From positions 124,430,986-124,494,985 of the forward strand of contig BTPG01000005.1 in the NCBI GenBank assembly GCA_036245525.1: a DNA stretch of 64,000 nt. Reading direction: 5' to 3'. The notes below the pieces were generated by a model that made no database searches, was not told where the DNA came from, and saw only the letters and a program-made list of their open reading frames with translations. Below are positions 10,349 to 20,392 of the stretch, in pieces. Positions within the stretch are counted from its first letter, which is position 1. The number at the start of each line of letters is the position of its first letter. The stretch is from Semisulcospira habei. Its lineage: Eukaryota; Mollusca; Gastropoda; Semisulcospiridae. Position numbers and translations under genes: made by a program.

Positions 10349-12449
10349 GTGAGAGAAGAGTTCAAACTGGTGCTGTCCAACCGGTTTCAAGCGCTACAGG
10401 AGCTAGTAAATGAAGAGGAGGCAGTCACCACAGAGCAGCAGTGGAAGGCAGTTAGAGAGGCGCTGAACTCAACCTGCAAAGACTCTGTAGGGTTCAGGAA
10501 ACACCATCACAAGGACTGGCTGTCGGCACAGACCTTGAAGAAGATAAAAGTGAGGAAGCAGAAGAAAGCAGTTGTCAACAACAGTCGCACGAGAGCAGCC
10601 AAAGCAAGGGCACAGGAGGAATACTCTGACGCCAACCGCAAGGTGTCAGGGCAGACAAGAAGGCCTACACAGACAGCCTGGCAGCAGAGGCAGAAAAGGC
10701 AGCAGGCAGCGGCAACATGAAACTGCTCTACGACATCACCAGAAGATTGTCGGGCAAGTATGGCCATACAGAAAGACAAGTAAAAGACAAGGAAGGCAAG
10801 CCTATTGCAGACAGAGCAGACCAACTCGACAGATGGGTGAGTATTTTGAAGAGTTACTGAACAGACCCAGCCCACCCGACCCCCCAGACATCCAGCCAGC
10901 AGAGACCGACCTACCCATCAGCTGTGACAGACCCAGCCGGGAAGAGATCAGAAGAGCAGTGGCATTTTTGAAGAACGGCAAAGCAGCAGGGCCAGATGGC
11001 ATCCCAGCGGAGTCTCTGAAAGCAGACCTAGAGACAACAGTAGAGATGCTGTACCCACTGTTTGGAAAGATCTGGGAAGTGGAGGTGATGCCGGCTGACT
11101 GGAAGGAGGGGTACCTAATCAAGCTTCCCAAGAAAGGTGACCTCAGCAAGTGTTCCAACTATAGAGGAATCACCTTGCTGTCAGTACCAGGAAAGGTCTT
11201 CAACAAGATCATCCTGGAGAGAATGAAGAGCTCCGCTGACCCCCAGCTGAGAGACCAGCAAGCAGGATTCAGGAAAAACCGATTATGTACAGACCAGATC
11301 GCCACTCTCCGCATCATCGTGGAACAGTCTCTGGAGTGGAGCTCCCCGCTGTACGTCAACTTTGTGGATTACGAGAAAGCATTTGACAGCGTGGACCGAG
11401 AGACTCTGTGGAAACTCCTACGACACTACGGAGTACCCACAAAGCTCGTCCGCCTGATCAAGAGCAGCTACGATGGCATGACATGTCGTGTGATCCACGA
11501 AGGGCAGTTCACCAGGGAGCTCCAGGTCAGAACCGGTGTCAGGCAGGGGTGTCTGCTGTCTCCGTTCCTCTTCCTACTGGCCATAGACTGGGTCATGAAG
11601 ACGACCACAGAGCAGAAAAGAAGCGGAATACAGTGGACACTGTGGACACAGCTTGACGACCTCGATTTTGCAGACGACTTGGCATTACTGTCCCACACGC
11701 ATCAACAAATGCAGGACAAGACCACGAGGCTTGCTGACATCTCGTCCCAAGTGGGCCTCACCATCCACAAACAGAAAACAAAGACAATGAGGCTGAACGC
11801 AACCAGGGAAGAACCAGTCTTGCTTGCTGGCACCCTGTTGGAGGAGGTGGAGTCCTTCACCTATCTCGGGAGCATCATAGACAAAAAAGGCGGCACTGAT
11901 GCTGATGTCAGAGCACGAATCGGTAAAGCCAGAGCAGCCTTTCTCCAGTTGAAAAAAGTGTGGAGTTCCAGAGAGCTGTCACAAAACACCAAAGTCCGGA
12001 TTTTCAACTCCAACGTAAAAGCAGTTCTCCTATATGGAGCAGAGACTTGGAGATTGACAAAAACCACTGTCAACAGAGTACAGATCTTCATAAACAGTTG
12101 TCTTAGAAGAATTTTGAAAATCCACTGGCCAGAGAAGATTAGCAACATCAGACTCTGGGAGAGAACAGAGCAGATAACAGCAGAGAATGAAATTGGGCGA
12201 AGAAGATGGGGATGGATTGGTCACAGTCTGAGAAAGCCAGCTTCCAGTATCACTAGGCAGGCATTGTCATGGAATCCCCAGGGAAAGAGGAAAAGAGGTA
12301 GGCCGAGAAACTCCTGGCGTCGAGACCTCCAAGCAGACATCAAGAGAATGGGAACCACCTGGAGTAAAATCGAAGAAGCAGAGGACAGGAGTTGCTGGAG
12401 GTCTCTCGTCGACGGCCTATACCTGGGTAGGGGTGACAGGCGTAAGTAA
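10349..12449 (+). pseudogene. RTE-type linker and reverse transcriptase (frameshifted upstream)
   Basis: A linker rich in Lys, Arg and Gln is readable at 10349-10720. A frame change leads to the reverse transcriptase, open without stops from about 10832 (MGEYFEELLNRP) to 12449. It carries YEKAFDSVD, RQGCLLSPFLF, FADDLALLSHTH and the C-terminal GRPRNSWRRDLQ. It is nearly identical in protein sequence to the copy at 554-2178. The polymerase is intact but is no longer joined in frame to the endonuclease. Confidence 0.85.
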
Positions 12450-12660
12450 GTAAGTAAGAAACGAAGCACCTCTGAACAAAGCTGGCGCTAACCACCCGCT
12501 AACGGCGAGGGCACGAGGGGCCCTGCCAAGCTAAGACGAGCGTCGGGTGCAAAGGTACATGAAGTACGAGTGAAAAACGAAATGCCCCAGATGCAGCTGG
12601 CATCCAGCTTGGGGGCCAGCCGAGGGCTGTTACCGCTACCTTACCTCTCAGACGAAGCGG

Positions 12661-12711
12661 GGACGGGGGGCGGGGGGGGGGGGGGGGGGGGGGGGGGGGA
12701 GGGTGGGTGGG
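12661..12711. repeat. Long G homopolymer tract
   Basis: A run of about 40 guanines with few interruptions lies in the leader of DIRS copy A, with a shorter run at about 12756-12766. It could form G-quadruplexes. The length may be unreliable in an assembly. Confidence 0.8.
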
Positions 12712-12983
12712 GGGGGAGAACCTTCATAACACCCTCACATTGCCACGGCTGGAGGGGGGGGGGGGGTCCCAACCTAGGCTGAGCCGCGAAGACTGGGCCA
12801 CACCAGGCAGGCACAGAAGAGGCTAACGGTAGCACAAGCAACGAAGCCCACCCAGCAGAAAGAAGAGGCAGTGGAGAAGCTCCAAAGTCCAAAGTGAGCG
12901 CAAGCAAGAAGATCAGGCGAAACCGGTCACAGCAAACACAGTTAGAGTCCAAGGCTAACGCTGAACAGCGCGAGCTAAGTAGA

Positions 12984-13152
12984 ACGACTGGTTGGTCTAC
13001 CATGTGACCCAGAACCAGGAGGGCAGGGACGGGAGACAACTCTCGGCCCCTCTGGGGGTTCCCTGAGTGCCTCCCAGGTTGTGTTGTAACACAGGTTCTT
13101 AGGCTAAAATTGAGCCAGTAGTAGACACCTCCAATTACTGATGTCATCGGTA
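12984..13152. repeat. Left inverted terminal repeat of DIRS copy A
   Basis: This is the inverted partner of 249-418. The outermost end is the revcomp of TTTGTTTCCTCAAAAACATT at about 13152-13171, the same outer end seen in copy E at 55651. Confidence 0.8.
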
Positions 13153-13204
13153 ATGTTTTTGAGGAAACAAATCTCTGCCCAAATCCTTTAGTCCTTACCG
13201 CAGC

Positions 13205-13440
13205 ATTTTATTGTCAGAAGAACTGTGCAACTGCCTGGAAGGGATATAACAGTGAAGGAGCTCTGAAAGTTAAGTGGGTCCAGTGCCAAATGGGTAAGAA
13301 TTTGTATTTAACTTTGTCCTTGACTGGCAACCAGTTGAGGGCGTACTGAATGTGGGAGACATGGTCTGAATTTTTCGCTTTCATAACCAGAGATGCGGCT
13401 GAATTTTGGACTCTGTCTATACAGTCAATGTATGTATACA
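13205..13440 (-). pseudogene. CR1/L2-type LINE reverse transcriptase remnant
   Basis: The frame on the - strand reads CIDRVQNSAASLVMKAKNSD then SHIQYALNWLPVKDKVKYK. This is the C-terminal signature of CR1/L2-group LINEs (VQN.AARLV, HWLPV..RI.YK). It is only about 75 codons long and isolated, hence a fossil. Confidence 0.65.
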
Positions 13441-13478
13441 TAAAAATGGCTCTAGCATCTGTCAATAAATCCTCCTAC

Positions 13479-13838
13479 CCTTCGTTTTGGTTGATACTTC
13501 TCAGACCACAGTTCCGAGTTCAATGCACACTTCATTTTCTGCCTCTGCATCTCGGTCTTAACCAAACTGGGAACACGATGAGCCGGAAATGTGTCTCGCA
13601 CTCGTTTTTTGGACAAGGGCTGTGACTCTGAATGTGATTGTTCACTTGTACTAGACTGACGCTGTGACAGGACACTCTTGAAACTAATCATTGACTGGAT
13701 TGTGGCAGCTTTGCTGGGACACTTATCACTATTAGAACTGGACAGTTGTTTTGCTGTGGATTTTGGCTTTGCTGCAATCAGTGCTGGTGCAAAATCTTCG
13801 AAGGAAGATGTGACCCATGAGGCTCCTTTCTTCAGATT
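13479..13838 (-). CDS. Internal exon of a divergent gene, possibly ATAD5-like
   Basis: A 120-codon open segment starts after a good acceptor (TTTGTGTTTTGCAG, on the - strand) and ends before a donor-like GTAGGAGG. The protein is Ser/Lys-rich (KSTAKQLSSSNSDKCPSK) and ends with ELWSEKYQPKR. The WSEKYQPK motif resembles the sequence just before the AAA+ ATPase domain of ATAD5/Elg1-type clamp unloaders, and more loosely other clamp-loader-like proteins. No ATPase motif is in the window; the next exon would lie beyond DIRS copy A. Identity is tentative. Both borders are phase 0. Confidence 0.45.
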
Positions 13839-13975
13839 CTGCAAAACACAAAGTGTTTCTTTTTAAAATTCAAACTCACTTAAAACAAAATTAAAACCAT
13901 GTTTCACACAACTGTACAAATCTCACCATTTTCTCTTAAACGGCAGTATTCCTGTACATTGCAGATGGACCATGA

Positions 13976-14056
13976 TTTTATTTCTAACGGTAACAACCAA
14001 TGAAATTGGTGCTAACGGTAACATACTAACAACCAATGAAATTGGTGCTACCCTTA
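13976..14056. repeat. Short direct repeat
   Basis: The block AACAACCAATGAAATTGGTG followed by CTA occurs twice, about 43 bp apart, with TAACGGTAACA between. Each unit holds a CCAATGAAATTGG palindrome. No function is apparent. Confidence 0.7.
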
Positions 14057-14217
14057 CTACAAGTTCATCAGCATCAACAAATAGACTGCAATATGTGCAT
14101 TATAAAAATAAAAACTCTCTGCGCAGGTGTCCCACAATACAAAAACAAAATTAGAATGATGAAGACATGTATCTTCGGCTGCATGCAGTTCGTGAAAGCT
14201 GAGAGAGTATAGGGCTC

Positions 14218-14551
14218 GGGAAGCTGACGTCATCACGCTAGTCATGGTGGCCATCTTGAGAGGATACAACGACTCATGCACTCATTGGGAAATCTCTGTC
14301 AGGACAATGTCAGGAAAGTCCTGTCGTGCTATATGCAATAACAGCAAGTCTTGCCATCACTGTAGGAAATCGCTAACAAGAATCTGTTTTTGTTCGTTTC
14401 CAAAGAGGAAGAAACATGAAGAAAAACGTGTTGAAACATTACTTCGCTACTATACTATCTAAAGTCTATCGCCAGGCAAGCGTCTCCTCTCAAGATGGCG
14501 GCGCGGTAGCCGACGCTCCTAGGCAACGTGGGGAACTTCCCGAGCCCTATA
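14218..14551. mobile_element. Foldback element carrying a THAP-like fragment
   Basis: The ends TATAGGGCTCGGGAAG and CTTCCCGAGCCCTATA are perfect inverted copies, and the homology continues to CCATCTTGAGAGGA / TCCTCTCAAGATGG. Inside, from about 14310, a + strand frame reads SGKSCRAICNNSKSC then ICFCSFPK, resembling the start of a THAP zinc finger (paired Cys, FxxFPK). THAP domains head P-element-type transposases, so this is probably a deleted P-like element. I see no clear target duplication. Confidence 0.6.
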
Positions 14552-14593
14552 GACAGGGACTACTGTCATTTGTCAAGCAAGAAGAGAAGATAC

Positions 14594-14701
14594 CTTAGCT
14601 GGTGTAACCTTTACAATTGCAATGTCGTCATCAGAATCCATGGCTTCAACTGCTGAACTCTGCCGCTTATTAAAGAAAAGGTGGGCCGGCACCGGACCTA
14701 C
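14594..14701 (-). CDS. Second exon-like segment of the divergent gene
   Basis: On the - strand an acceptor (CCACTACCAG) precedes 36 open codons including PAHLFFNKRQSSAVEAMDSD and a donor GTATCT follows AAG. It is phase 0 at both ends, the same phase as the exon at 13479-13838, so the two could be spliced together. The acidic MDSDDDIAIVK stretch is low complexity. No family is recognised from this piece alone. Confidence rests on splice signals and frame. Confidence 0.4.
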
Positions 14702-15096
14702 CTGGTAGTGGTAAAATAGAAACAAAATAATGTTACTTTCATTTTCTTCTCAAAAATATCAAATACCGTCAGTATTTACTTTGTGATGCAATCCTATCAC
14801 TTAGACACATGCTCTGCATATCATGAAAGAAAGAACGTCAAAGTAATAATCCTACGGTTTCTTAGTTATGCTTACACAGTGCATACAAGCACAACTTGAC
14901 AACTCATAACGTCATTATATGAAGGATTTCGAAACGTCCGCCATGACAGTCCATGAATTAAAATGGATGACATCCCTTTGAGGATTCATCTTTTTACACA
15001 AATGAAACGAAATAAACAAAAAACGATACAAAAATAAAACCTTTTGACTTTTTTACAACTTGTACCAACATGACTACCCTGACCCCTCCCCCCCCC

Positions 15097-15168
<72 letters not shown>

Positions 15169-16362
15169 GGCTGGTTGCCATTTAGTGATTTTTAGCATAA
15201 CCTAAAAACAATTACCTCATAATGGATCTGATCGGTTTTTGATTTTTTGGCACCTACAGATTACAGATCCAACTGATGACACTGTCACTTTCGAGCATTT
15301 TGATATATTCAAGATGGCCGCCAAACTATTACAAAAATGCCAAAAAACATGTTCCGGCCATGCAAAACAGAGAGCTAGATTTTATAAAAAGAAATAAACA
15401 GGAAATATGATGTATGTGACATTAAAAGACATAAGTATAATTTTGCTGTTTGTTTACATGCCGAATCCTTTCACTTTAAAAGGTTAATTTCTCGCTATGT
15501 AGAGTAAGTGGAGGAAGGTCAAAACAAACACTTGATGAAAAATCAATCAAACAGTGTGAAATGTATGTAGCTGAACAGTTCAGGAAATACATGAAATCAC
15601 TATAGATGAAACTAGTGGACTGTTTTACTCAATTAATTCGTTTTGTGTGAAATGTTACCATAGACTAATGAAACTGAAAAGAAAATCATCCAATAGGAGA
15701 TAATTTAACATCAGACTCAGGTCAAAGACAAAAGGTAGAGACCATCGACAGCGAGGACAGCTCTCACATAGATGGGACTTTGTGGGTTATGGTTCATTCC
15801 ATCTTGTTTTCTAATGTATTGTCTTTGTTGTTACTTGGTCCACGAGCTAATTGGTTTCAGTTGTGCATTATTTTGGTAAAAAGACGGACCACCCTTGTGC
15901 ACTTTAATTGCAGTGCTCCGGAAATATCTTATCCTTTATTACTGTGTCACATGTCATATATTTTTTATTTCCACATTCGAGCTCATGATATGATATTTAG
16001 CAAAAGCAGTGGAGAAATCCTTTATAAAGAGAGCGGAAGTAGGAGGGGAAAGCTTCAAAATGGCGGACTGAAAACCTTCAAATCCGCACCAGGATACTTT
16101 TGCTTTAAAATATATCGTAAGTACACGGACCTTGTATTCATCATGGCGTTAAAACTAACCAAACGGTCAACCTTTCAAAGAACGGTTATATGTAATTGCA
16201 TTTAACGTAAACTGTGGCACAATTTGTATTGTAATATACATTTGTGTTGCAGCAGACGACGCATTGTCACATGATGCACAGAGATCTGTGAGGAAACCAT
16301 GAAATATTCAGTTTTTGTTTGATCATCGTCCCTGTTTCAGTAAAATACAAAGGTTTTGAGAG
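14702..16362. promoter_or_regulatory. Intergenic region between divergent genes
   Basis: This 1.7 kb separates the last visible exon of the - strand gene from the WASHC5 start codon and probably contains both promoters and first exons. It is AT-rich. A CAG just before TAAAATACAAAGG at about 16341 could be the acceptor of a 5'-UTR exon, 22 bp upstream of the ATG. I see no clear TATA box or CpG-rich block. The CA repeat is listed separately. Confidence 0.35.
15100..15166. repeat. CA dinucleotide microsatellite
   Basis: About 33 uninterrupted CA units follow a run of about ten C. Any open frame across it is an artefact of the repeat. Confidence 0.95.
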
Positions 16363-16587
16363 ATGGCTGACTTTCTCGCCGAAAACAACCAATGCGGCCA
16401 GAACTTGCTGCGGCTTGTCTCCAGAGGCAACGCAATCATCGCAGAGCTTCTGCGACTAGCAGACTTCATTCCATCCGTTTTCCGACTGGAAACAAGACAA
16501 GATCAGATGAAATATGGAGAGATCCTTGCAGACTTCAGCTACTTCAAAAGCGCGGATTACTTTGATAACAGAATTGAATCTCGAGTG
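16363..16587 (+). CDS. WASHC5: WASHC5 exon 1 (first coding exon)
   Basis: It begins at an ATG ([20 protein letters not shown]) that aligns with the known strumpellin start and ends at TCGAGTG before donor GTATGT. It has 75 codons, phase 0. A short upstream sequence may be spliced 5' UTR. Confidence 0.95.
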
Positions 16588-16684
16588 GTATGTGTGTCTT
16601 CTGCACAAGTGCATGTTTAACTAAGTGTCCTAACACTGATCCACTGAAAAAAAAAATAGCAAAATGTTCTGTTTTATATATTAA

Positions 16685-16904
16685 CCCTTTTCATCCTGAG
16701 ACACGCATTGCTGGCAATAAATTGGACAAAGATATTTAAAGGGTGATGCCAGAACAACTTAGCGCCTTAGGTGCCAAGCTATTCTGGCACGACCCTTGAA
16801 CTAAAACGGTTGACATATCTCCTAATCTGCAATGTAGCTTCCATAGGAGTTAGGACAATAAGCAAACTGTTAAAAAAAAAAATCAGTTTCAGGATGTAAT
16901 GGAT
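16685..16904. mobile_element. TTAA-flanked MITE with internal hairpin
   Basis: It starts TTAA CCCTTTTCATCCTGAG and ends with the degraded inverted form TCAGGATGTAATGG. The centre has AGCGCCTTAGGTGCC and CCAAGCTATTCTGGCA, the arms of a hairpin. Same family as 38709, 61500 and 62308. Confidence 0.7.
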
Positions 16905-17125
16905 TCAGTGTGCACTTATTCCTTGCAAACATAACCACAAATGTTAAATATACATTAATGAAGCTGGTGGTGATGACACCATTGACAACAAGCCTGTGGT
17001 GGCCACTTCAGACATCCAGGGATGTGTCTGCCACACACTATTGTAACCACTTGTGTTTCACTAAATAACATTTAACAGTATTAACATATTCATTAACAGA
17101 ATTACTTTGTCTTTGTTTAATCCAG

Positions 17126-17232
17126 GAACTGCAAGATCTTGATGAGGAATTCAGAGAAAACCACATTGAGATCCTGACCCGTTTCTACCAGGCATTTGCC
17201 AGTGTGCACAAGTATGCAACTGATCTCAACAG
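17126..17232 (+). CDS. WASHC5: WASHC5 exon 2
   Basis: Acceptor TTTAATCCAG and donor GTAAAA. It encodes [12 protein letters not shown] through to a split Arg codon (phase 2 at the 3' border). The sequence matches the conserved [10 protein letters not shown] block of strumpellin. The following intron contains a solo LTR. Confidence 0.93.
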
Positions 17233-17313
17233 GTAAAATTTTAACATTACAAATGTTGCTGATATGAATATGAGGGAGGGTGTAGAAATAGAATTAGTGT
17301 GTATGTGTGTGAG

Positions 17314-18242
17314 TGTTACGATTGTGGTTGTGTTGTGCTGTGAGAGCATGCATGCATTAATCGTAGGAAATGATCGGATGTTTATTTGAGCTATCGTGAT
17401 TACAAATCACGTACCTTTTTAGTAAGATTTGCTATCGTTCACACAGAGAGCGGAATAGATTGTCTTTTATACACGGAGTTGAATCACGAAGAGTCTAGAA
17501 ACCGCTTGAGTAATCACCATTGTTTTCTGTGCGTGTGAAGTTAGCAGCCGGTATTGTGTTAAGAAAAGTCATGTAATTTCCAGAGAATGCGGGCAAGGTC
17601 GTGACCTGTCTAGCGTACTCTTGTGTCACGTCATAGCGCGCCGGGATTTCCCCAAATAGGGGTTGGAAATAGCAGCCAGATTTTTGTAGATCATTCTTGT
17701 GTACTCTTTTTCATTAATATTTATGAGTTTTGGTTACGTATTCTTTTCTGATTAGTTGTGTTGTATGAATTTGCTAGATTGTTCTGGAAGGCTTGATACT
17801 ATATAAGACTGTGTTTAGAAGCGTGTGTGTACATTGTTCAGTTGTCGAATTGCAATGTAACAGCGTCGGTACATTGTTCAGTTGTATAATTGCAGTGTAT
17901 CGTAAGCACATTGACATTGAGAGAGCTACGCAAGGTATCGTGGTTCATTGTCAGTGACGGAGTTATGCAGTGTATGGTCATGTACATTGTATGAGAGACG
18001 CATTGTGTCAAAGTGTAGACATTTCGCAGAGTAGACATTGTATCAGTGTTGGTGCATTTGTGAATGCATTGTGTGGAGATCGCATCGCTGCAATAAAATA
18101 TTGTTGGAACTGTTACTCCAGTGTGGTCTACATCCTTAAGCCACGTGTGACAGGTTGCAGCTGAGTGAAGTTTCTTTAAAAGAACCTTACTTGCGTGCGT
18201 CTAGTGTGATATCATACTACGACTACGACTCAACACGTAACA
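17314..18242 (+). mobile_element. Solo LTR in WASHC5 intron 2
   Basis: The 929-bp unit runs from TGTTACG to CGTAACA, a short inverted repeat of LTR type. It is flanked by the 5-bp duplication GTGAG (17309-17313 and 18243-18247). It contains a TATA-like CTATATAAG at 17799 and a polyadenylation signal AATAAA at 18092, in the expected U3-R order for a + strand LTR. There is no internal coding region, so the provirus was lost by LTR recombination. It is Gypsy- or BEL-like by its 5-bp duplication; the family is not resolved. Confidence 0.85.
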
Positions 18243-18424
18243 GTGAGGGAGAAGGCTTTTTATAGGTTTTCTACAAAGATGCTTTGGTTTGCGTTATTTG
18301 TCTGCAGGCAACCATCTTTCATAGTTTCTATATGTATATGTTTGTATTTGTACAAATGTTTCAACAGTCTGTCATACATTTGATAATGCACATTTTTCTT
18401 GTTTTCTCTCTTGTCCTCACTTAG

Positions 18425-18509
18425 ATTTCTGGAGGATCTGGAGGAAGGGGTTTACATCCAGCAGACAATGGAATCAGTTCTCCTGAATGATGATGGCAAG
18501 CAACTGATG
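18425..18509 (+). CDS. WASHC5: WASHC5 exon 3
   Basis: It follows acceptor CTCACTTAG. It encodes [20 protein letters not shown] and NDDGKQLM and ends at donor GTAATT in phase 0. Confidence 0.93.
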
Positions 18510-19324
18510 GTAATTATCCATAATTGTAGGTAGCTGTTTTTGTTGTGCAGGAATCAGCTTGACAAAAACTGCTGCAAAAGAAAGAAACCATGTTGGGTTT
18601 TTATTTATTAGTAAGCCACATGTCCAAGCTTTGGCTTCGTGTTTGAGTGTAGTCGGTTGCTGACACAGCGGAAAAGTGTTGCAGCTAGTTACGTAGCAAG
18701 ATGACAATTTTTGGCATGATTCTGACTCGGCATCAAAATTTTTGATTGTGAAACTGGACAGTTAAGATGCCAACAATATTTTGGCTGATGTTTTCTAGTG
18801 GGAATATGAAGAGAGAGAACAAAATTGCATGATGCAAGTGAAAATAAGTGTGGCACAGATGATGGTGATGCACAGATGATGAATTGGTGGCATCATAATA
18901 AACAGGACAATTCATTTCATGGTTTGTTGTAAAGAAAACTACAATTCTGGTGTGCTGACTCTGGATGATTTTGCAACAAACTGTGAGATAATGTAGTAAA
19001 ACTGTTGCCCTTTAAAATAGAAACAAGGAACGACGTTTTGGATCAAAGATCCTTCTTCAGGTGACATGGAAACAAAAGTAGAACAGAAAAGAACACAAGA
19101 CAAAGAAAAGACGTCATCCTGTATAGTGAGAATTTAGAATGACGTAAAAAAAAAAGAAAAAAAAAAGAAGAATGACGCAAATACACAAGCACAAAACTTA
19201 CGTCGACATACATACACGTCACTGCATACATTCACATTCACTCGTGCCTGCTGCCGCTCACGTACATTGAGTGAAAGAGTTATTCAAACAAGAATACATA
19301 TAATTGCAAAGTTCTTTTCTTTAA

Positions 19325-19397
19325 CTCATTCAAGATGTGCCGCCTCCAGATGCATGGCTTAAAGTCGTGTATCCGGATGCGGCACGTCTTGAACGAG
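19325..19397. mobile_element. Short TTAA-flanked palindromic MITE
   Basis: TTAACTCATTCAAGATGTGC is mirrored by GCACGTCTTGAACGAGTTAA. The TTAA at each side (19321 and 19398) suggests piggyBac-type target choice. Confidence 0.7.
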
Positions 19398-19512
19398 TTA
19401 AAGTACTAGCAAAGGAAAAACAGACAGTGACTGAAGCAAAGATATAACAAGCTTCATGCCCTTGTGCAAGCTCAAACTGGTAACACTCTGCATTCTGACA
19501 TGTTTGTTTCAG

Positions 19513-19613
19513 TGTGAAGTGTTGTTCCTGTATGGTGTGATGCTGATGGTGATTGACACGAAAATTGAAGGTGCTGTCAGGGAGCGGATGCTTGTCTCCT
19601 ACTACAGATACAG
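19513..19613 (+). CDS. WASHC5: WASHC5 exon 4
   Basis: Acceptor TTGTTTCAG, donor GTATTA. It encodes [20 protein letters not shown] and [12 protein letters not shown] with a split Ser codon. Strongly conserved. Confidence 0.94.
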
Positions 19614-19628
19614 GTATTACACATCTTT

Positions 19629-19683
19629 GGTCTGTAGTTCTGGACCTTACGGCATTAAGCCGTAATGTCCAGAATCACAGACC
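19629..19683. repeat. Hairpin repeat
   Basis: GGTCTGTAGTTCTGGACCTT is mirrored by an imperfect inverted copy ending CAGACC. Related words (TTGGACCTTACGG) reappear at about 55450 with a longer centre. It lies just inside intron 4. Confidence 0.6.
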
Positions 19684-19913
19684 AGCACACATGTATCCAG
19701 AACGTATAAGTTTAGTTCTGCTAAGTGAACAAAAAATCCCCTTCATTGGGAAGAGGTGTTTAGCTCCCAAGTGGATGCCTGATGAGCACTAAGTCCTCAG
19801 GCTCATTGCAGCTTCACTTGGCCTTGTGTATGGCAGGAGGAGCAGGTACCAGCTGTGACATATCTGCTTTGCTTTGCTTCTCATTGGTGTGCTAGTCTGT
19901 GATGGACAGGTAA

Positions 19914-19997
19914 CCTTTTGCGTGTCGGTAACGGTTTTGGTCGCGATGATTCCTAGAGGAGTCATCGTGACTAAAACCGCAACCGATGCGCAAAGGG
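19914..19997. mobile_element. Short hairpin MITE (CCTTTTG...CAAAGGG type)
   Basis: An 84-bp near-perfect palindrome around GATTCCTAGAGGAGTCATCG. The same family is at 32060, 38208, 61946 and 63275, each starting CCC/CCTTT(T)G and ending CAAAGGG or AAAGGG next to TTAA-like sequence. Confidence 0.7.
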
Positions 19998-20058
19998 TAA
20001 AATTGGTTATCTCCTTAATCATAGACCAGCTCATATTACGTTTGTGCTTACTTTCCAG

Positions 20059-20181
20059 TGCTCAGAAAGCATCGGCCGGAGATTCCAACATTGACGACGT
20101 GTGCAAACTGCTAAGGAGCACTGGATTTTCAACAGCCCCTAACGCCAAAAGACCTCCTGGCTATCCAGAGTCCTACTTCGC
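20059..20181 (+). CDS. WASHC5: WASHC5 exon 5
   Basis: Acceptor CTTTCCAG, donor GTGAGT. It encodes [15 protein letters not shown] and PGYPESYF with a split Ala codon. DIRS copy B begins only 9 bp after the exon, leaving the donor consensus intact. Confidence 0.94.
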
Positions 20182-20210
20182 GTGAGTGTGTTTGTTTTCT
20201 CAATACTCTT

Positions 20211-20392
20211 ACTGATGGCATGACTAATAAGAAGGTACACTTAGCATACCGATTTCAGCCTAAGCATCCGTTGTGTACACTACACAACTAGGGAGGCGAC
20301 TCCAGGTAGTCGTTACCAAGAAACCCTGAGTGGCCTCCCTTCCCTCCCTATCCGGTCACGTGATCGGGAGTCTCCCACCAGTCTTTTACGCT
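20211..20392. repeat. Left inverted terminal repeat of copy B
   Basis: It contains ACTGATGGCATGACTAATAA, AAGGTACACTTAGC and GACTCCAGGTAGTCGTTACC, all mirrored at 31560-31738. The terminal words differ from those of A and E (GGCAT instead of GACAT), so B and D form one subfamily. Confidence 0.82.

Larger units (their letters stand above)
9191..12457 (+). mobile_element. RTE-type LINE, near full-length copy 2
   Basis: This is 3.27 kb, the usual length of RTE-clade LINEs. It has a 5' region, apurinic-like endonuclease, linker, reverse transcriptase and a (GTAA)n tail ending at about 12457. GAAACGAAG occurs at both borders (9182-9190 and 12458-12466), fitting a 9-bp target duplication, although the target is itself a tandem repeat containing this word. 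It is inserted in opposite orientation to DIRS copy A. Confidence 0.85.
209..13171 (-). mobile_element. DIRS-like tyrosine-recombinase retroelement, copy A
   Basis: Reading on the - strand from 13171 to 209, the order is left inverted repeat (12984-13152), tandem leader repeats, Cys-rich motif, Ser/Arg-rich and conserved gag, reverse transcriptase/RNase H, tyrosine recombinase, internal complementary region (466-551 plus 2180-2200) and right inverted repeat (249-418). This order is that of DIRS-group elements. Two RTE-type LINEs and a foldback DNA transposon are inserted in it; without them the core is about 6.3 kb. The coding regions carry several frameshifts and stops, so the copy is dead. 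It lies where the next intron of the - strand exon at 13479-13838 would be expected. Family assignment is firm; exact ends are inferred from the internal region. Confidence 0.85.

Noticed and set aside
14986..15198. Frame with a Cys/Val repeat on the - strand
   Set aside because: It is the translation of the CA microsatellite.
14702..16362. tRNA or other structured RNA gene in the intergenic region
   Set aside because: I could not fold any clover-leaf or find A/B box pairs by eye; a tRNA scan would be decisive.
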